Numbered from the stretch's first letter, positions 34,901 to 43,410 are shown. The stretch is DNA of 64,000 nucleotides from Papillibacter cinnamivorans DSM 12816 (GCF_900176335.1 NZ_FWXW01000001.1:310001-374000), one strand, 5' to 3'. Notes: generated from the letters alone by a model not told the origin. A program made the numbers and translations.

Positions 34901-36163
34901 ATGAAAAGATTTCTCTCGCTTCTTTTGGCAGCCTTAATGGTCCTCGCCCTCACTGCCTGCGGCGGCGGAAGCGGCAGCGCAACGGCCACTCCCACCGCGG
35001 CTCCCACGGAAGATGCCGCTTCCAGCTATGTCCAGGGCGTCACCGACACCGAGGTCAAGATTGCCAACACGGCCGCCACCTCCGGCGCGTATGCCCCTGT
35101 GGGCGTGCCCTTCCTGGCCGGTATCCAGGCGTATCTTGACATGGTCAACGAAGCCGGCGGCATCGACGGCAGAAAAATCACCTTCCTCCACAAGGACGAC
35201 GAGTTTGACCCGGTCAAGGGTAAGGCTTTCCTCCAGGAAATGGTGGAAGATGAAAAGGTATTCGCCATTGTCGGCCACTTCGGCACTCCCGTTGTGGGCG
35301 CCACTGTGGCTGACCTGAAGACCTACGGTATCCCCAGCGTGTACTTTGCAACCGGCATCGGCCAGCTGTACGCTGAAAATGCAACCACCAACGACGAAGG
35401 CTACAACCTCTTCCCGGTACAGCCGATTTACAAGACCGAAGGCAAAATCATGGTCGCCCGTGCCGTCGGTAACTTCGGCGCCAAGAAGATCGGCGTCATC
35501 TACACCAGCGACGACGCCGGCAAGGACCTCCTCTGGGGCTGCGAAGCCATGGCCAAGGAACTGAATGTTGAGCTTGTATCCGAGCAGGTCGCGGCGGGCG
35601 CTGCCGACGTGAGCGCGGCCGTCACCGCCATCAAGAACGACAATGTCGACTTCATCGTGGGCGCCGCCATCCAGGCCACCATCCCCACCATCATCAAGGA
35701 ACTGGCCGCTCAGGATGTGAACAAGGACGTCATCACCACTTATGTGAACGTTGCCCCCGCCATTGCCGACCAGATTAAGGATGTCATCCAGGGCAAATTC
35801 GACGTATACGGCAGCGGCTGGGTATCCTACGAGGGCGAGCGCGCCGACGCGCTGGCCGAGTATCAGGCCCATATCGCTGACGATTATGACAACAACGCTT
35901 ATGCCCAGACCGGGTGGATCGCCGCCTACTTCTTCTGCGAAGGCCTCCGCCGTCTGGAAGGTCAGCCTGTAACCTGGGCCTCCTATATGGAAGCCCTGCA
36001 AAGCGCCCCTATTCAGAACCCCTTCGGCGGAGAGATTGACTATGCAAACGGCCTGCGCGCCGGTACTCAGGAAATGAACCTGTCCAAGGTGGATTCTTCC
36101 TCCTCCACCGGCTGGACGGTTGTCTACCCGCTGGAAAACGTGGATACCATTCTCGGTAAGTAA
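34901..36163 (+). CDS. livK: ABC transporter substrate-binding lipoprotein (LivK family)
   Basis: A 420-residue periplasmic-type binding protein anchored as a lipoprotein. The signal peptide ends in the lipobox LTAC (C20), followed by a Gly/Ser/Thr-rich linker. The mature part is a type I binding fold of the HAAT class, with GVTDTEVKIANTAATSGAYAPVG at its start. Codon choice here is strongly biased (AAG, GGC, ATC), as in highly expressed genes. AAGGAGGATTAC is a near-perfect ribosome binding site. The ligand is not known; related proteins bind amino acids, amides or small carboxylates. Confidence 0.9.
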   Translation: MKRFLSLLLAALMVLALTACGGGSGSATATPTAAPTEDAASSYVQGVTDTEVKIANTAATSGAYAPVGVPFLAGIQAYLDMVNEAGGIDGRKITFLHKDDEFDPVKGKAFLQEMVEDEKVFAIVGHFGTPVVGATVADLKTYGIPSVYFATGIGQLYAENATTNDEGYNLFPVQPIYKTEGKIMVARAVGNFGAKKIGVIYTSDDAGKDLLWGCEAMAKELNVELVSEQVAAGAADVSAAVTAIKNDNVDFIVGAAIQATIPTIIKELAAQDVNKDVITTYVNVAPAIADQIKDVIQGKFDVYGSGWVSYEGERADALAEYQAHIADDYDNNAYAQTGWIAAYFFCEGLRRLEGQPVTWASYMEALQSAPIQNPFGGEIDYANGLRAGTQEMNLSKVDSSSSTGWTVVYPLENVDTILGK

Positions 36164-36254
36164 GAAACCCACTCTCCTCTGACCGCAGCCGGGCCTGGCT
36201 ATCGGACCAATCCCCGAAAGCCGGCCCGGTCGGTTTCAATACGGCATCCGGCGT

Positions 36255-36283
36255 CCCGCGGGCGGTTACCGTCCGCCCGCGGG
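36255..36283 (+). other. Strong hairpin after livK
   Basis: CCCGCGGGCGG (36255-36265) pairs perfectly with CCGCCCGCGGG (36273-36283) over a 7-nt loop. No T run follows. A stable stem behind a highly expressed binding-protein gene usually protects the mRNA or attenuates downstream transcription. Confidence 0.55.
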
Positions 36284-36344
36284 AATTCTCCGGCTCCGCC
36301 GTTGCAGTGGTATGCCGCATCGCGGCGGAAAGGAGTTTTACACT

Positions 36345-37661
36345 ATGTTGGAGTACGAGTCAAAAATAATATCTCTGGACAAAGCGCTCTCGCTGGTCCA
36401 GTCCGATTTTCAGATCGTCACAGGCCTCGGCGCCGCCGAAGGCAAACTCTTTCTGAGTTCTCTGCATACCCTTGCCGGACGGGTTAAAAACGTAACCCTC
36501 ACCAACTGTCTTCCCATGGCCGACCTTCCTCTCTACAAGGCGGAATACAAGGATTCCTTTAATATCGACGGCTGGTTTTACACCCCGCTTCTCCGTGCGG
36601 CCCATAAAAACGGCAATACCTCCTTCATCCCGGGCCACCTGCATTCCTCCGCGTATAAGCGTCTGGACCACATCCATCCGAATATTTATGTCGGCAGCGC
36701 GACCATGCCCGACAAGCACGGCTATGTCTCCCTGTCCATCAGCAATACGTATGAAAAGCGCATGATTGAAGCCGCCGACATTGTAATACTGGAAATTAAT
36801 CCTCACATGCCGTATACTTACGGTGACGTGGAGCTCCACGTCCGGGACGTGGACTATATGATAAAAGCCGACTACGACGTGCCCGTCCTGCCGGACCTCC
36901 CCTTTACGGAGAAGGACGCCGTTATCGGTAAATACATCTCCGACCTGGTTCACGACGGCGACTGCATCCAGCTGGGCATCGGCGGCATCCCCAATGCCGT
37001 GGCCAGGGGGCTGGAAAATAAAAACGACCTGGGCGTTCACACCGAGCTTCTTACCAGCGGTATTATGAAGCTTGCAAATATGGGCGTCGTCAACGGTTCG
37101 AAAAAACAGGTGGATCGGGGAAAGATGGTCGCCACCATGGTGCTTGGAACCCCGGAGCTGTATGAATTCGTAGACCATAATCCCGCCGTACAGATCCGTG
37201 ACGGCGCGGAGGTGAACGACCCCTACGTTATCTCCAGAAACGACAACCAGGTTTCCATCAACACCACCCTGGAAGTGGACCTTACCGGCCAGTGCTGCTC
37301 CGAGTCTTTGGGTTCCATGCAGTTTTCAGGCACCGGCGGACAGGCGGACACCGCCATCGGCGCTCAGATGTCCAAAAACGGCAGATCCATCATCGCCCTG
37401 TACTCCACCGCCATGGTCAAGGATCCCAAGACGGGAGTACGCCACGAGGTCTCCAAAATCGTTCCCCAGCTCAAGGCGGGCGCGGCGGTGTCCCTGTCCC
37501 GCAACGACGTGGACTATCTGGTGACCGAGTACGGCGTCGCCCAGCTCAAGGGCACGAACCTCAGGGAGCGGGTGGAGATCCTGTCCTCCATCGCGCATCC
37601 GGACTTCCGGGACGAACTGAAACGGCAGGCTCTGGAACTTGGCATCATCTACAAGCGCTGA
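36345..37661 (+). CDS. Acetyl-CoA hydrolase/transferase family (4-hydroxybutyrate CoA-transferase type)
   Basis: A 438-residue CoA-transferase of the AbfT/Cat2/butyryl-CoA:acetate group. The catalytic glutamate is E234 in GVHTELLTSG. GIGGIPNAVA at 211-220 is the CoA-contact motif, and GTGGQADTAIGA follows in the C-terminal half. Such enzymes swap CoA between acetyl-CoA (or another acyl-CoA) and a carboxylate. Placed after the liv transporter, it probably activates the imported acid. AAAGGAG precedes the ATG at 36345. Acceptor specificity cannot be read from the sequence. Confidence 0.86.
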   Translation: MLEYESKIISLDKALSLVQSDFQIVTGLGAAEGKLFLSSLHTLAGRVKNVTLTNCLPMADLPLYKAEYKDSFNIDGWFYTPLLRAAHKNGNTSFIPGHLHSSAYKRLDHIHPNIYVGSATMPDKHGYVSLSISNTYEKRMIEAADIVILEINPHMPYTYGDVELHVRDVDYMIKADYDVPVLPDLPFTEKDAVIGKYISDLVHDGDCIQLGIGGIPNAVARGLENKNDLGVHTELLTSGIMKLANMGVVNGSKKQVDRGKMVATMVLGTPELYEFVDHNPAVQIRDGAEVNDPYVISRNDNQVSINTTLEVDLTGQCCSESLGSMQFSGTGGQADTAIGAQMSKNGRSIIALYSTAMVKDPKTGVRHEVSKIVPQLKAGAAVSLSRNDVDYLVTEYGVAQLKGTNLRERVEILSSIAHPDFRDELKRQALELGIIYKR

Positions 37662-37699
37662 AAACCCCCGAGTATTGAAACGCGAACGGAGGAATCGCA

Positions 37700-38512
37700 A
37701 TGGCTAATTTCACATTTCAGGGAAAGAATATCTATTATGAAACTCACGGAGAAGGCAGTCCTCTTCTGGTCCTCAACGGGATTATGATGAACTGCCTGAG
37801 CTGGAACCCCTTCGTCCGTCCCTTCAGCCGGCAGAACCGGCTGATTCTCCTGGACATGCTGGACCAGGGAAGATCGGATAAAATGGAAGGACCCTATACC
37901 CAGGAGATCCAGGCGGATCTGATCCGCGCCCTTCTGGACGAGCTGAAACTCGAAAAGATAAACATTCTGGGAATCTCCTACGGCGGGGAAGTGGCGCTGC
38001 ATTTCGCAGTAAAATATCCCTCCTGCGTGGACCGGCTCGTCCTGTCCAATACTACCTGTTATACTTCTCCCTGGCTCAGGGATATCGGCGAGGGCTGGAA
38101 CCGGGCCGCCTCCGACGGCGAGGCCTATTATTACACCACCATCCCGGTGATCTATTCTCCCAAGTTCTATCTGGAAAACAACGAGTGGATGGAAAACCGC
38201 AAAAAGCTTCTCATTCCCATCTTCTCCAACAAAGCTTTCGTCTCCTCCATGATTCGGCTTACCGACAGCGCCAGCACTTTGGATCTCAGAGACAGAATTT
38301 CCGAAATCCAGGCGGAAACTTTGGTGATCTCCAGCGAATTCGATTTCATCACGCCCCCGCCGGAGCAGAAATTTATCGTCTCCCGGCTCAGGCACGTCTC
38401 CTATGCCCTTATGCCCGACTGCGGGCACGCCTCCATGTACGAAAAGCCCATGCTCTTTGCAAGTCTGGTGCTGGGCTTTGTCAATAATTGTGAAACCCTC
38501 TACACGGTGTGA
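37700..38512 (+). CDS. Alpha/beta hydrolase
   Basis: A 270-residue alpha/beta-hydrolase-fold enzyme. The nucleophile elbow is GISYGG with S93, the acid is probably D in SSEFDFITPP, and the base is the His in PDCGHAS. The general layout is like that of enol-lactonases, C-C bond hydrolases and small esterases. In this operon it could release a product from an ester or thioester, or hydrolyse the incoming substrate. GGAGGAATCGC precedes the ATG. A hairpin follows. Confidence 0.84.
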   Translation: MANFTFQGKNIYYETHGEGSPLLVLNGIMMNCLSWNPFVRPFSRQNRLILLDMLDQGRSDKMEGPYTQEIQADLIRALLDELKLEKINILGISYGGEVALHFAVKYPSCVDRLVLSNTTCYTSPWLRDIGEGWNRAASDGEAYYYTTIPVIYSPKFYLENNEWMENRKKLLIPIFSNKAFVSSMIRLTDSASTLDLRDRISEIQAETLVISSEFDFITPPPEQKFIVSRLRHVSYALMPDCGHASMYEKPMLFASLVLGFVNNCETLYTV

Positions 38513-38522
38513 AAAAGTGCCG

Positions 38523-38575
38523 GGAACGGCGGATAATCGTACAGTCCGCCGTTCCTGGGTTCGCCCGTGCTTTTC
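38523..38575 (+). terminator. Probable terminator of the liv operon
   Basis: GGAACGGCGGA (38523-38533) pairs perfectly with TCCGCCGTTCC (38545-38555), and a CTTTT tract follows 15 bases later. The distance makes it a less than ideal terminator. Confidence 0.5.
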
Positions 38576-38667
38576 CCTTAAAAATACCCGATTTGTGCTT
38601 CTGAACTCGCTTTTTACTTCTAATTGGAAGCGAAGCGCTGGAAAAATACTTATATTTCACAAAACTC

Positions 38668-38696
38668 TTTACAAGGAGCAAAACTGTTTTTATAAT
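38668..38696 (+). promoter_or_regulatory. Sigma-A promoter for tetR
   Basis: TTTACA and a perfect TATAAT separated by exactly 17 bases. It lies in an AT-rich stretch about 125 bases before the tetR start. Confidence 0.82.
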
Positions 38697-38705
38697 GTTC
38701 AGTAT

Positions 38706-38719
38706 TGAAACTCGGTTCA
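38706..38719. promoter_or_regulatory. Putative TetR operator C (autoregulation)
   Basis: TGAA-ACTCGG-TTCA begins nine bases after the -10 box, at the expected transcription start. It shares its arms, the 6-base spacing and the following TG with operator B. Confidence 0.45.
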
Positions 38720-38819
38720 TGTCTCGGCGGGCCGCCAATCCCTCCGGATACGATGCGGAGCGGCTTTAGGAGTCCGGGATACCGGGATTCCAAATCAGAA
38801 TTGATTGAGGTATGGATGT

Positions 38820-39422
38820 ATGGACGTACTGGTCAACAGGCCGAAAACACAGCGCGGGGAAGAGACCCTGATGAAAATCTGCGTCGCTGCGGAACAGGTT
38901 TTCTTCGAAAAGGGGTATTACGGAGCTTCGATCCATGATATCACTCGGCTGGCCTCCGTCGCCTCCGGCACCTTTTATATTTACTTTGACGGAAAATACA
39001 ATCTGTATAAATTTCTTCTGCTCCAATACAGCCACGAGATCCGCAAACACATCAGCAAATCCATCCGTGGCTGCAAAAACCGCAGGGAAGCCGAGCGCAT
39101 GGGCCTGAAAAGCTGGCTGGAGTATATCCGGGAACACAAGCACATGTACAATATCATCTGGGAATCTTTGTACATCGACAAGCAGCTCTTCGTCGACTAT
39201 TACGCGAATTTCTCCAAATATTACGTGGAACAGCTGGACGCCGCCAAGGCCAAGGGTGAACTCATCGATGTGGATTCCGAGGTCTTGAGCTATGTCCTCA
39301 TGGGCGTATCCAACTTTATCGGCCTCAACTGGGTGCTGTTCAAGGACGCGGATAATTTCGACTACGTCGTGGATGAAGTAATGAAGGTCTTCGACCGGAA
39401 CATATTCGCTCCGGAGACCTAA
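38820..39422 (+). CDS. TetR/AcrR family transcriptional regulator
   Basis: A 200-residue repressor-type regulator. The N-terminal TetR helix-turn-helix spans about residues 15-60 (AEQVFFEKGYYGASIHDITR, ASVASGTFYIYFDGKYNLYKFLL). The helical C-terminal ligand domain is not recognisable by specificity. The ATG at 38820 has GAGGT eight bases upstream. Its position next to the liv/CoA-transferase operon, and three matching inverted repeats at local promoters, suggest it controls that operon, maoC and itself. An acyl-CoA or the imported acid is a plausible inducer, by analogy with FadR/PsrA-like TetR proteins. Confidence 0.88.
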   Translation: MDVLVNRPKTQRGEETLMKICVAAEQVFFEKGYYGASIHDITRLASVASGTFYIYFDGKYNLYKFLLLQYSHEIRKHISKSIRGCKNRREAERMGLKSWLEYIREHKHMYNIIWESLYIDKQLFVDYYANFSKYYVEQLDAAKAKGELIDVDSEVLSYVLMGVSNFIGLNWVLFKDADNFDYVVDEVMKVFDRNIFAPET

Positions 39423-39541
39423 GAAAGGTTTTCATTCTTGATGCGTTCCGCTGCATTTTCGCCGCCGATCCGGCCCCGAAAGCGCGGAAATAGATGTACT
39501 TGTTTGTCGTTCTCTCGCCGCTTTACGGCGGGAGGTACGCA

Positions 39542-39568
39542 GGCGGGCCCTTCGGCCCGCCTTTTTTT
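39542..39568 (+). terminator. Rho-independent terminator after tetR
   Basis: GGCGGGCC pairs with GGCCCGCC around CTTC and runs into TTTTTTT. Confidence 0.92.
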
Positions 39569-39666
39569 ATTGGAATTGCCCTGTGTTTCCGTCATTCCGT
39601 GTCGGGGCGGTTTCTCACGAACCCCTCCGGGACGGCATAAAATGATTCTGAGAGGGGAATCAGCCA

Positions 39667-39921
39667 ATGATAAAATATCTGATTGTATGCCGGTCGCTCA
39701 CCTGCGCCCAGCGGGCGGCAAGAATTTTGGAGCGCGCAGGCATCTCCGTTCAGCTTTTTCGTTCTCCCAGGGTCCTTTCGGAAGAAGGCTGCAGCTATTC
39801 CATCAGGCTCTCCGAAGACCGTCTTTCGGACGCTCTGATGCGCCTGAAGAGAGCCGGCCTTTCTCCGGTTCGCATATATGTCATGTCCGACGACGGAAGT
39901 TACCGTGAGGTGCCGCAATGA
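39667..39921 (+). CDS. DUF3343 domain protein (putative Se/S carrier-like)
   Basis: An 84-residue small protein. The N-terminal YLIVCRSLTCAQRAARIL and the later cysteine (EEGCSYSIRL) match DUF3343, which is annotated as a putative selenium/sulfur carrier. The gene overlaps the following cysteine-desulfurase-like gene by 4 bases, a conserved pairing in anaerobes that has been linked to selenium or sulfur mobilisation. A carrier role would be by cysteine persulfide or selenide; this is inferred from the pairing. Confidence 0.82.
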   Translation: MIKYLIVCRSLTCAQRAARILERAGISVQLFRSPRVLSEEGCSYSIRLSEDRLSDALMRLKRAGLSPVRIYVMSDDGSYREVPQ

Positions 39922-41057
39922 CCTATCTCGACAATGCCGCGACCTCCCTCCAGAAACCGGCCGCCGTGGGCAAAGCCGCTCTGTATGCCGTAAACCATCT
40001 GGCAAGTCCCGGCCGCGGCGGTTACGAGGCCGCCATGGCCGCGGCGGAAACCGTTCTCCGGTGCCGGGAGGAGGCGGCTGACCTTTTTTCCGTCCCGGAC
40101 CCGGAGCACGTTGTCTTTACCTGCAATGCCACCCACGCACTGAACATCGCCGTCAAAAGCCTGGTCCGGCCCGGAGACCGCGTGGTGATCTCCGGGTACG
40201 AGCACAACGCCGTTCTGCGTCCCCTGCACGCCGTCGGGAATGTGAAGATCCTGGTGGCCGCCTCCGAGCCCTTTGAGCCGGAGAGTACCTTTCACGCCTT
40301 TGAAAGCCGGATAACGAACGACACCGCCGCGGTGATCTGCAACCATATGTCCAACGTCTTCGGCTACATCCTTCCGGTGGAGCGCATTGCCGCCCTCTGC
40401 CGGGAACGCGGCGTACCCTTTGTCCTGGACGCCTCCCAGTCTGCCGGCGCTTTGGATGTGAACATGTCGGCTCTAAAGGCCGCCTTTATCGCCATGCCCG
40501 GCCACAAAGGTCTCTACGGGCCTCAGGGAACGGGCATCCTGCTCTGCGGGGACTCCCCCGTAAAAACCTTCATGGAGGGAGGCACCGGCAGCATGTCGGC
40601 AAAGGCCGAAATGCCGGACTTCCTTCCCGACCGCCTGGAGGCGGGAACTCATAACTTACCAGGGATCGCGGGTCTTCTTGAGGGAATCCAGTTTGTAAAG
40701 CGCCGCGGGACCGACAGGATCCTGTGCCACGAGAAAGAACTTGTGGGCAGGGCGGCGGAAGCTCTGGAAAGTCTTCCCGGGCTCCGGGTCTATAAGGCGC
40801 CGCACCTCTTCTGTCAGGGCGGAGTTCTGTCCTTCCGGTTTTACGACAGGGACTGCGAGACGGTAGGTTCGGAGCTTTCCGACCGTGGGATCGCCGTCCG
40901 GGCGGGACTCCACTGCGCGCCTTTGGCCCATCGGAGTGCCGGCACGGCGGAGTGCGGTACGGTTCGCATGAGCGTATCCGCCTTCAGCACCAAACGTGAT
41001 ATTGACGAACTGATCAAAGCCGCGGAGGATCTTTTAAAAAAGAAAATTAATAAATAG
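39918..41057 (+). CDS. Cysteine desulfurase family, class V aminotransferase fold
   Basis: A 379-residue PLP enzyme. The PLP lysine is in AMPGHKGLYGPQGTG, and the catalytic cysteine loop is RAGLHCAPLAH near residue 336. The N-terminus MTYLDNAATSLQKP is typical. The family releases sulfur (or selenium) from cysteine (or selenocysteine). It belongs to the short group (TIGR01977-type) that accompanies DUF3343. No IscU or SelD gene is nearby, so the acceptor pathway is open. Confidence 0.87.
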   Translation: MTYLDNAATSLQKPAAVGKAALYAVNHLASPGRGGYEAAMAAAETVLRCREEAADLFSVPDPEHVVFTCNATHALNIAVKSLVRPGDRVVISGYEHNAVLRPLHAVGNVKILVAASEPFEPESTFHAFESRITNDTAAVICNHMSNVFGYILPVERIAALCRERGVPFVLDASQSAGALDVNMSALKAAFIAMPGHKGLYGPQGTGILLCGDSPVKTFMEGGTGSMSAKAEMPDFLPDRLEAGTHNLPGIAGLLEGIQFVKRRGTDRILCHEKELVGRAAEALESLPGLRVYKAPHLFCQGGVLSFRFYDRDCETVGSELSDRGIAVRAGLHCAPLAHRSAGTAECGTVRMSVSAFSTKRDIDELIKAAEDLLKKKINK

Positions 41058-41063
41058 CCCGTA

Positions 41064-41092
41064 TTGCCATTTTAAGCTTCCTATTATATAAT
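41064..41092 (+). promoter_or_regulatory. Sigma-A promoter for cdaA-cdaR
   Basis: TTGCCA at 41064-41069 and a perfect TATAAT at 41087-41092, spacing exactly 17. It begins a few bases after the previous stop codon. Confidence 0.82.
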
Positions 41093-41116
41093 AAAAAAGT
41101 GTAAAAGAAACCGGTT

Positions 41117-41174
41117 CTCCGCAAAGCCGAAGGGTTTGCCGTCCCGCACGGTCCATTTGGCTTTGCGGAGAATG
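41117..41174 (+). promoter_or_regulatory. Long leader hairpin upstream of cdaA
   Basis: TTCTCCGCAAAGCC (41117-41130) pairs perfectly over 14 bases with GGCTTTGCGGAGAA (41161-41174). The 30-nt loop contains CCGT/ACGG as a possible inner stem. The structure starts about 18 bases after the expected transcription start and ends just before the cdaA ribosome binding site. It has no T tract, so translation-level control or mRNA stability is more likely than termination. Confidence 0.6.
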
Positions 41175-41193
41175 CCAGTGAAGGAAGCTGAAG

Positions 41194-42066
41194 ATGGAGT
41201 TTATCGCCGAAATTCTGCAGACGCTGTGGAAATATCTGCTGACAATGAGGGTCGCCGATATCATCGATATCGCGATCATAGCTTATCTTGTCTATCGGCT
41301 GATCCTTCTGGTGCGCCGCACCAGCTCCGAGCAGGTCATCAAGGGCATCGTCGTCCTTGTTGCCGCCCTTTGGCTTTCCTCCATTTTCGGGCTCAACGTC
41401 CTTAATTTCATCATCGGACGGACGGTGGAGCTGGGTTTTCTGGCTCTGGTTATTGTGTTCCAGCCGGAGCTGCGGCGCCTCCTGGAGCAGATGGGGAGCC
41501 GCTCCTGGGGCAATCTCTTCAGCCGGGAGGAGAGCGCCAGTCTGGAGGGAGTCATCACCCGGACGGTCACCGCCTGCGCCGAGCTTTCCGCCTCGCGCAC
41601 AGGCGCCCTTATTGTTTTTGAACGAAATATCCGCCTGGACGACGCCCTGCGCACCGGGACCATTCTCAACGCCGAGGTCTCCGCGGAGCTTCTCAAGAAC
41701 ATTTTTTTTGTGAAAGCTCCCCTCCACGACGGGGCGGTCATCATCCGGGAAGGCCGCCTGGCCGGGGCCGGCTGTGTCCTGCCCCTTTCCAACAACACCA
41801 ACTTGAGCCGCGACCTGGGCATGCGTCACCGGGCCGGCATCGGCATGAGCGAACATTCCGACGCCGTGGTTGCCATTGTCTCCGAGGAAACCGGCGCCAT
41901 CTCCGTGGCGGTGGGCGGCATGCTCAAGCGGCACCTGGCGCCGGAGACCCTGGAAAAGCTTCTTCGCAAGGAGCTCATTGCCCCGGAAAAAGAAACCACC
42001 CGGAAAAAGGGCTTTGATTTTTTCGGCCTGTTCCGGGCAAAGAAGGATGGAAAAGCCGATGGATAA
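41194..42066 (+). CDS. cdaA: Diadenylate cyclase CdaA
   Basis: Membrane-bound enzyme that makes c-di-AMP from two ATP. Three N-terminal membrane helices (about 22-95) precede the DAC domain with the catalytic motifs DGA at 179-181 (PLHDGAVII) and RHR at 211-213 (GMRHRAGIG). 290 residues. c-di-AMP controls potassium and osmolyte balance and cell-wall homeostasis in Firmicutes. GAAGGAAG precedes the ATG. cdaR overlaps its end by 8 bases. No glmM follows, unlike in B. subtilis. Confidence 0.95.
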   Translation: MEFIAEILQTLWKYLLTMRVADIIDIAIIAYLVYRLILLVRRTSSEQVIKGIVVLVAALWLSSIFGLNVLNFIIGRTVELGFLALVIVFQPELRRLLEQMGSRSWGNLFSREESASLEGVITRTVTACAELSASRTGALIVFERNIRLDDALRTGTILNAEVSAELLKNIFFVKAPLHDGAVIIREGRLAGAGCVLPLSNNTNLSRDLGMRHRAGIGMSEHSDAVVAIVSEETGAISVAVGGMLKRHLAPETLEKLLRKELIAPEKETTRKKGFDFFGLFRAKKDGKADG

Positions 42067-43288
42067 GCAGCGCAGCAACAGACCCCTGTATATCGTGCTT
42101 TCCGTCCTCATCGCCGTGGCCCTCTGGCTGTATGTGGACAATGTGGAAAACCCGGATGTGGAAACCACCATCCGGGATATTCCCGTGAGCTTCATAGGGG
42201 AAAACGACGCGCTGGCCGAGCGCGGCCTCATGGTGGTGGAGGGGAAGGACGCCACGGTGGATTTAAAGCTCCAGGGCAAGCGCAATACCATTTCCCGGGT
42301 GGACAAGGAGAACATTCAGATCCGGGTGGACCTGTCGGACGTGGAATCCGTCGGTACCAAAAACCTTGCCTATGACGTTGTGTTCTCCGACAACGTTCTG
42401 TCCAGCAGCATCTCCATCCTGTCCCGCAGCAGCAATTACGTCCGTGTGGTCATCGACAAGATGTCCACCAAGACCGTTCCCGTCCGCGGGGTTTTCGATG
42501 GAAATGTAGCCGACGGCTACGTGGCCGACGAATTTATCTTCAGCCCCGGCACCGTGGAAATCAGCGGGCAGGAGGCCCTGGTCTCCAAGGTGGAGTATGC
42601 CCAGGTCACCCTGTCCCGTATCGACGTGAGCGAAACCATCACCGACACCCTGGGGTATTCTTTGCGGGACGCCGACGGAAATGAAATTGTCTCCGACAAT
42701 ATCCGGGAAGACCCCGCCACGGTTTTTGTCACCCTGCCCATCGTGGTGGTGAAGGACGTGCCTCTGGACGTCACTTTTATTGAAAGCCCCGGTTCCACAA
42801 AGGACGACATGACCTATTCCGTGGAACCGTCCACCATATCCATTTCGGGCGAAGCCGAGGACCTCAAGAATATCGACTCCATTTCCCTCGCCGCCATCGA
42901 TCTCTCCAAGATCCTGGTTTCCTCCGATCTCCTGTATAATATCACCCTGCCCGCCGGGATCAACAATCTCAGCGGCGTCTCCCAGGCGACGGTGCATATC
43001 AGGCTGTCGGGCCTTCCCACCCGAACCTACGACGCCACCCGAATCATTCTTTCTGATGTTCCGGAGGGATATTCGGCTTCCTTGGTGACCCAATCGGTGC
43101 AGGTCACCATCCGCGGCCCGGAAGAATCCCTGAATACCGTTTCTCCTGAAAAAATCCATCTGGTCGCCGACCTGAAGGATATCGGTGCCACCGGCCGCTA
43201 TACGGTTTCCGCCAAGGCATATCTGGACGGGTATGACGATGCGGGCCCGGTGGGAGAATATAAGGTTGTGGTCTCCATCACCAGCTGA
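42059..43288 (+). CDS. cdaR: CdaA regulatory protein CdaR (YbbR-like)
   Basis: A 409-residue regulator of CdaA, with one N-terminal membrane helix (PLYIVLSVLIAVALWLYV) and a large extracytoplasmic part made of about four YbbR repeats, each with a VxxKxVPV or VPLDV-type strand. The ATG at 42059 is preferred because AGAAGG lies 12 bases ahead; an ATG at 42047 would add MEKP. The 8-base overlap with cdaA suggests coupled translation. Confidence 0.9.
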   Translation: MDKQRSNRPLYIVLSVLIAVALWLYVDNVENPDVETTIRDIPVSFIGENDALAERGLMVVEGKDATVDLKLQGKRNTISRVDKENIQIRVDLSDVESVGTKNLAYDVVFSDNVLSSSISILSRSSNYVRVVIDKMSTKTVPVRGVFDGNVADGYVADEFIFSPGTVEISGQEALVSKVEYAQVTLSRIDVSETITDTLGYSLRDADGNEIVSDNIREDPATVFVTLPIVVVKDVPLDVTFIESPGSTKDDMTYSVEPSTISISGEAEDLKNIDSISLAAIDLSKILVSSDLLYNITLPAGINNLSGVSQATVHIRLSGLPTRTYDATRIILSDVPEGYSASLVTQSVQVTIRGPEESLNTVSPEKIHLVADLKDIGATGRYTVSAKAYLDGYDDAGPVGEYKVVVSITS

Positions 43289-43410
43289 TTTGCGCATCGG
43301 TGGGTGGTTTTTCCCCGCCCGGCCGATGCGTTTGAAACGATCTCCGCTGCGTCTTCAGCGAAAACGATCCGGGACAGGTATATGCCCGTCCGGCACGAGG
43401 GAGGGCTTCC

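Larger units (their letters stand above)
38513..38819. other. Intergenic region between the hydrolase and tetR
   Basis: 307 bases. It holds the operon terminator, an AT-rich stretch, a near-consensus sigma-A promoter (38668-38696), an inverted repeat resembling the divergent-region operators (38706-38719) and a leader of about 115 bases. No gene was seen. Confidence 0.65.
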
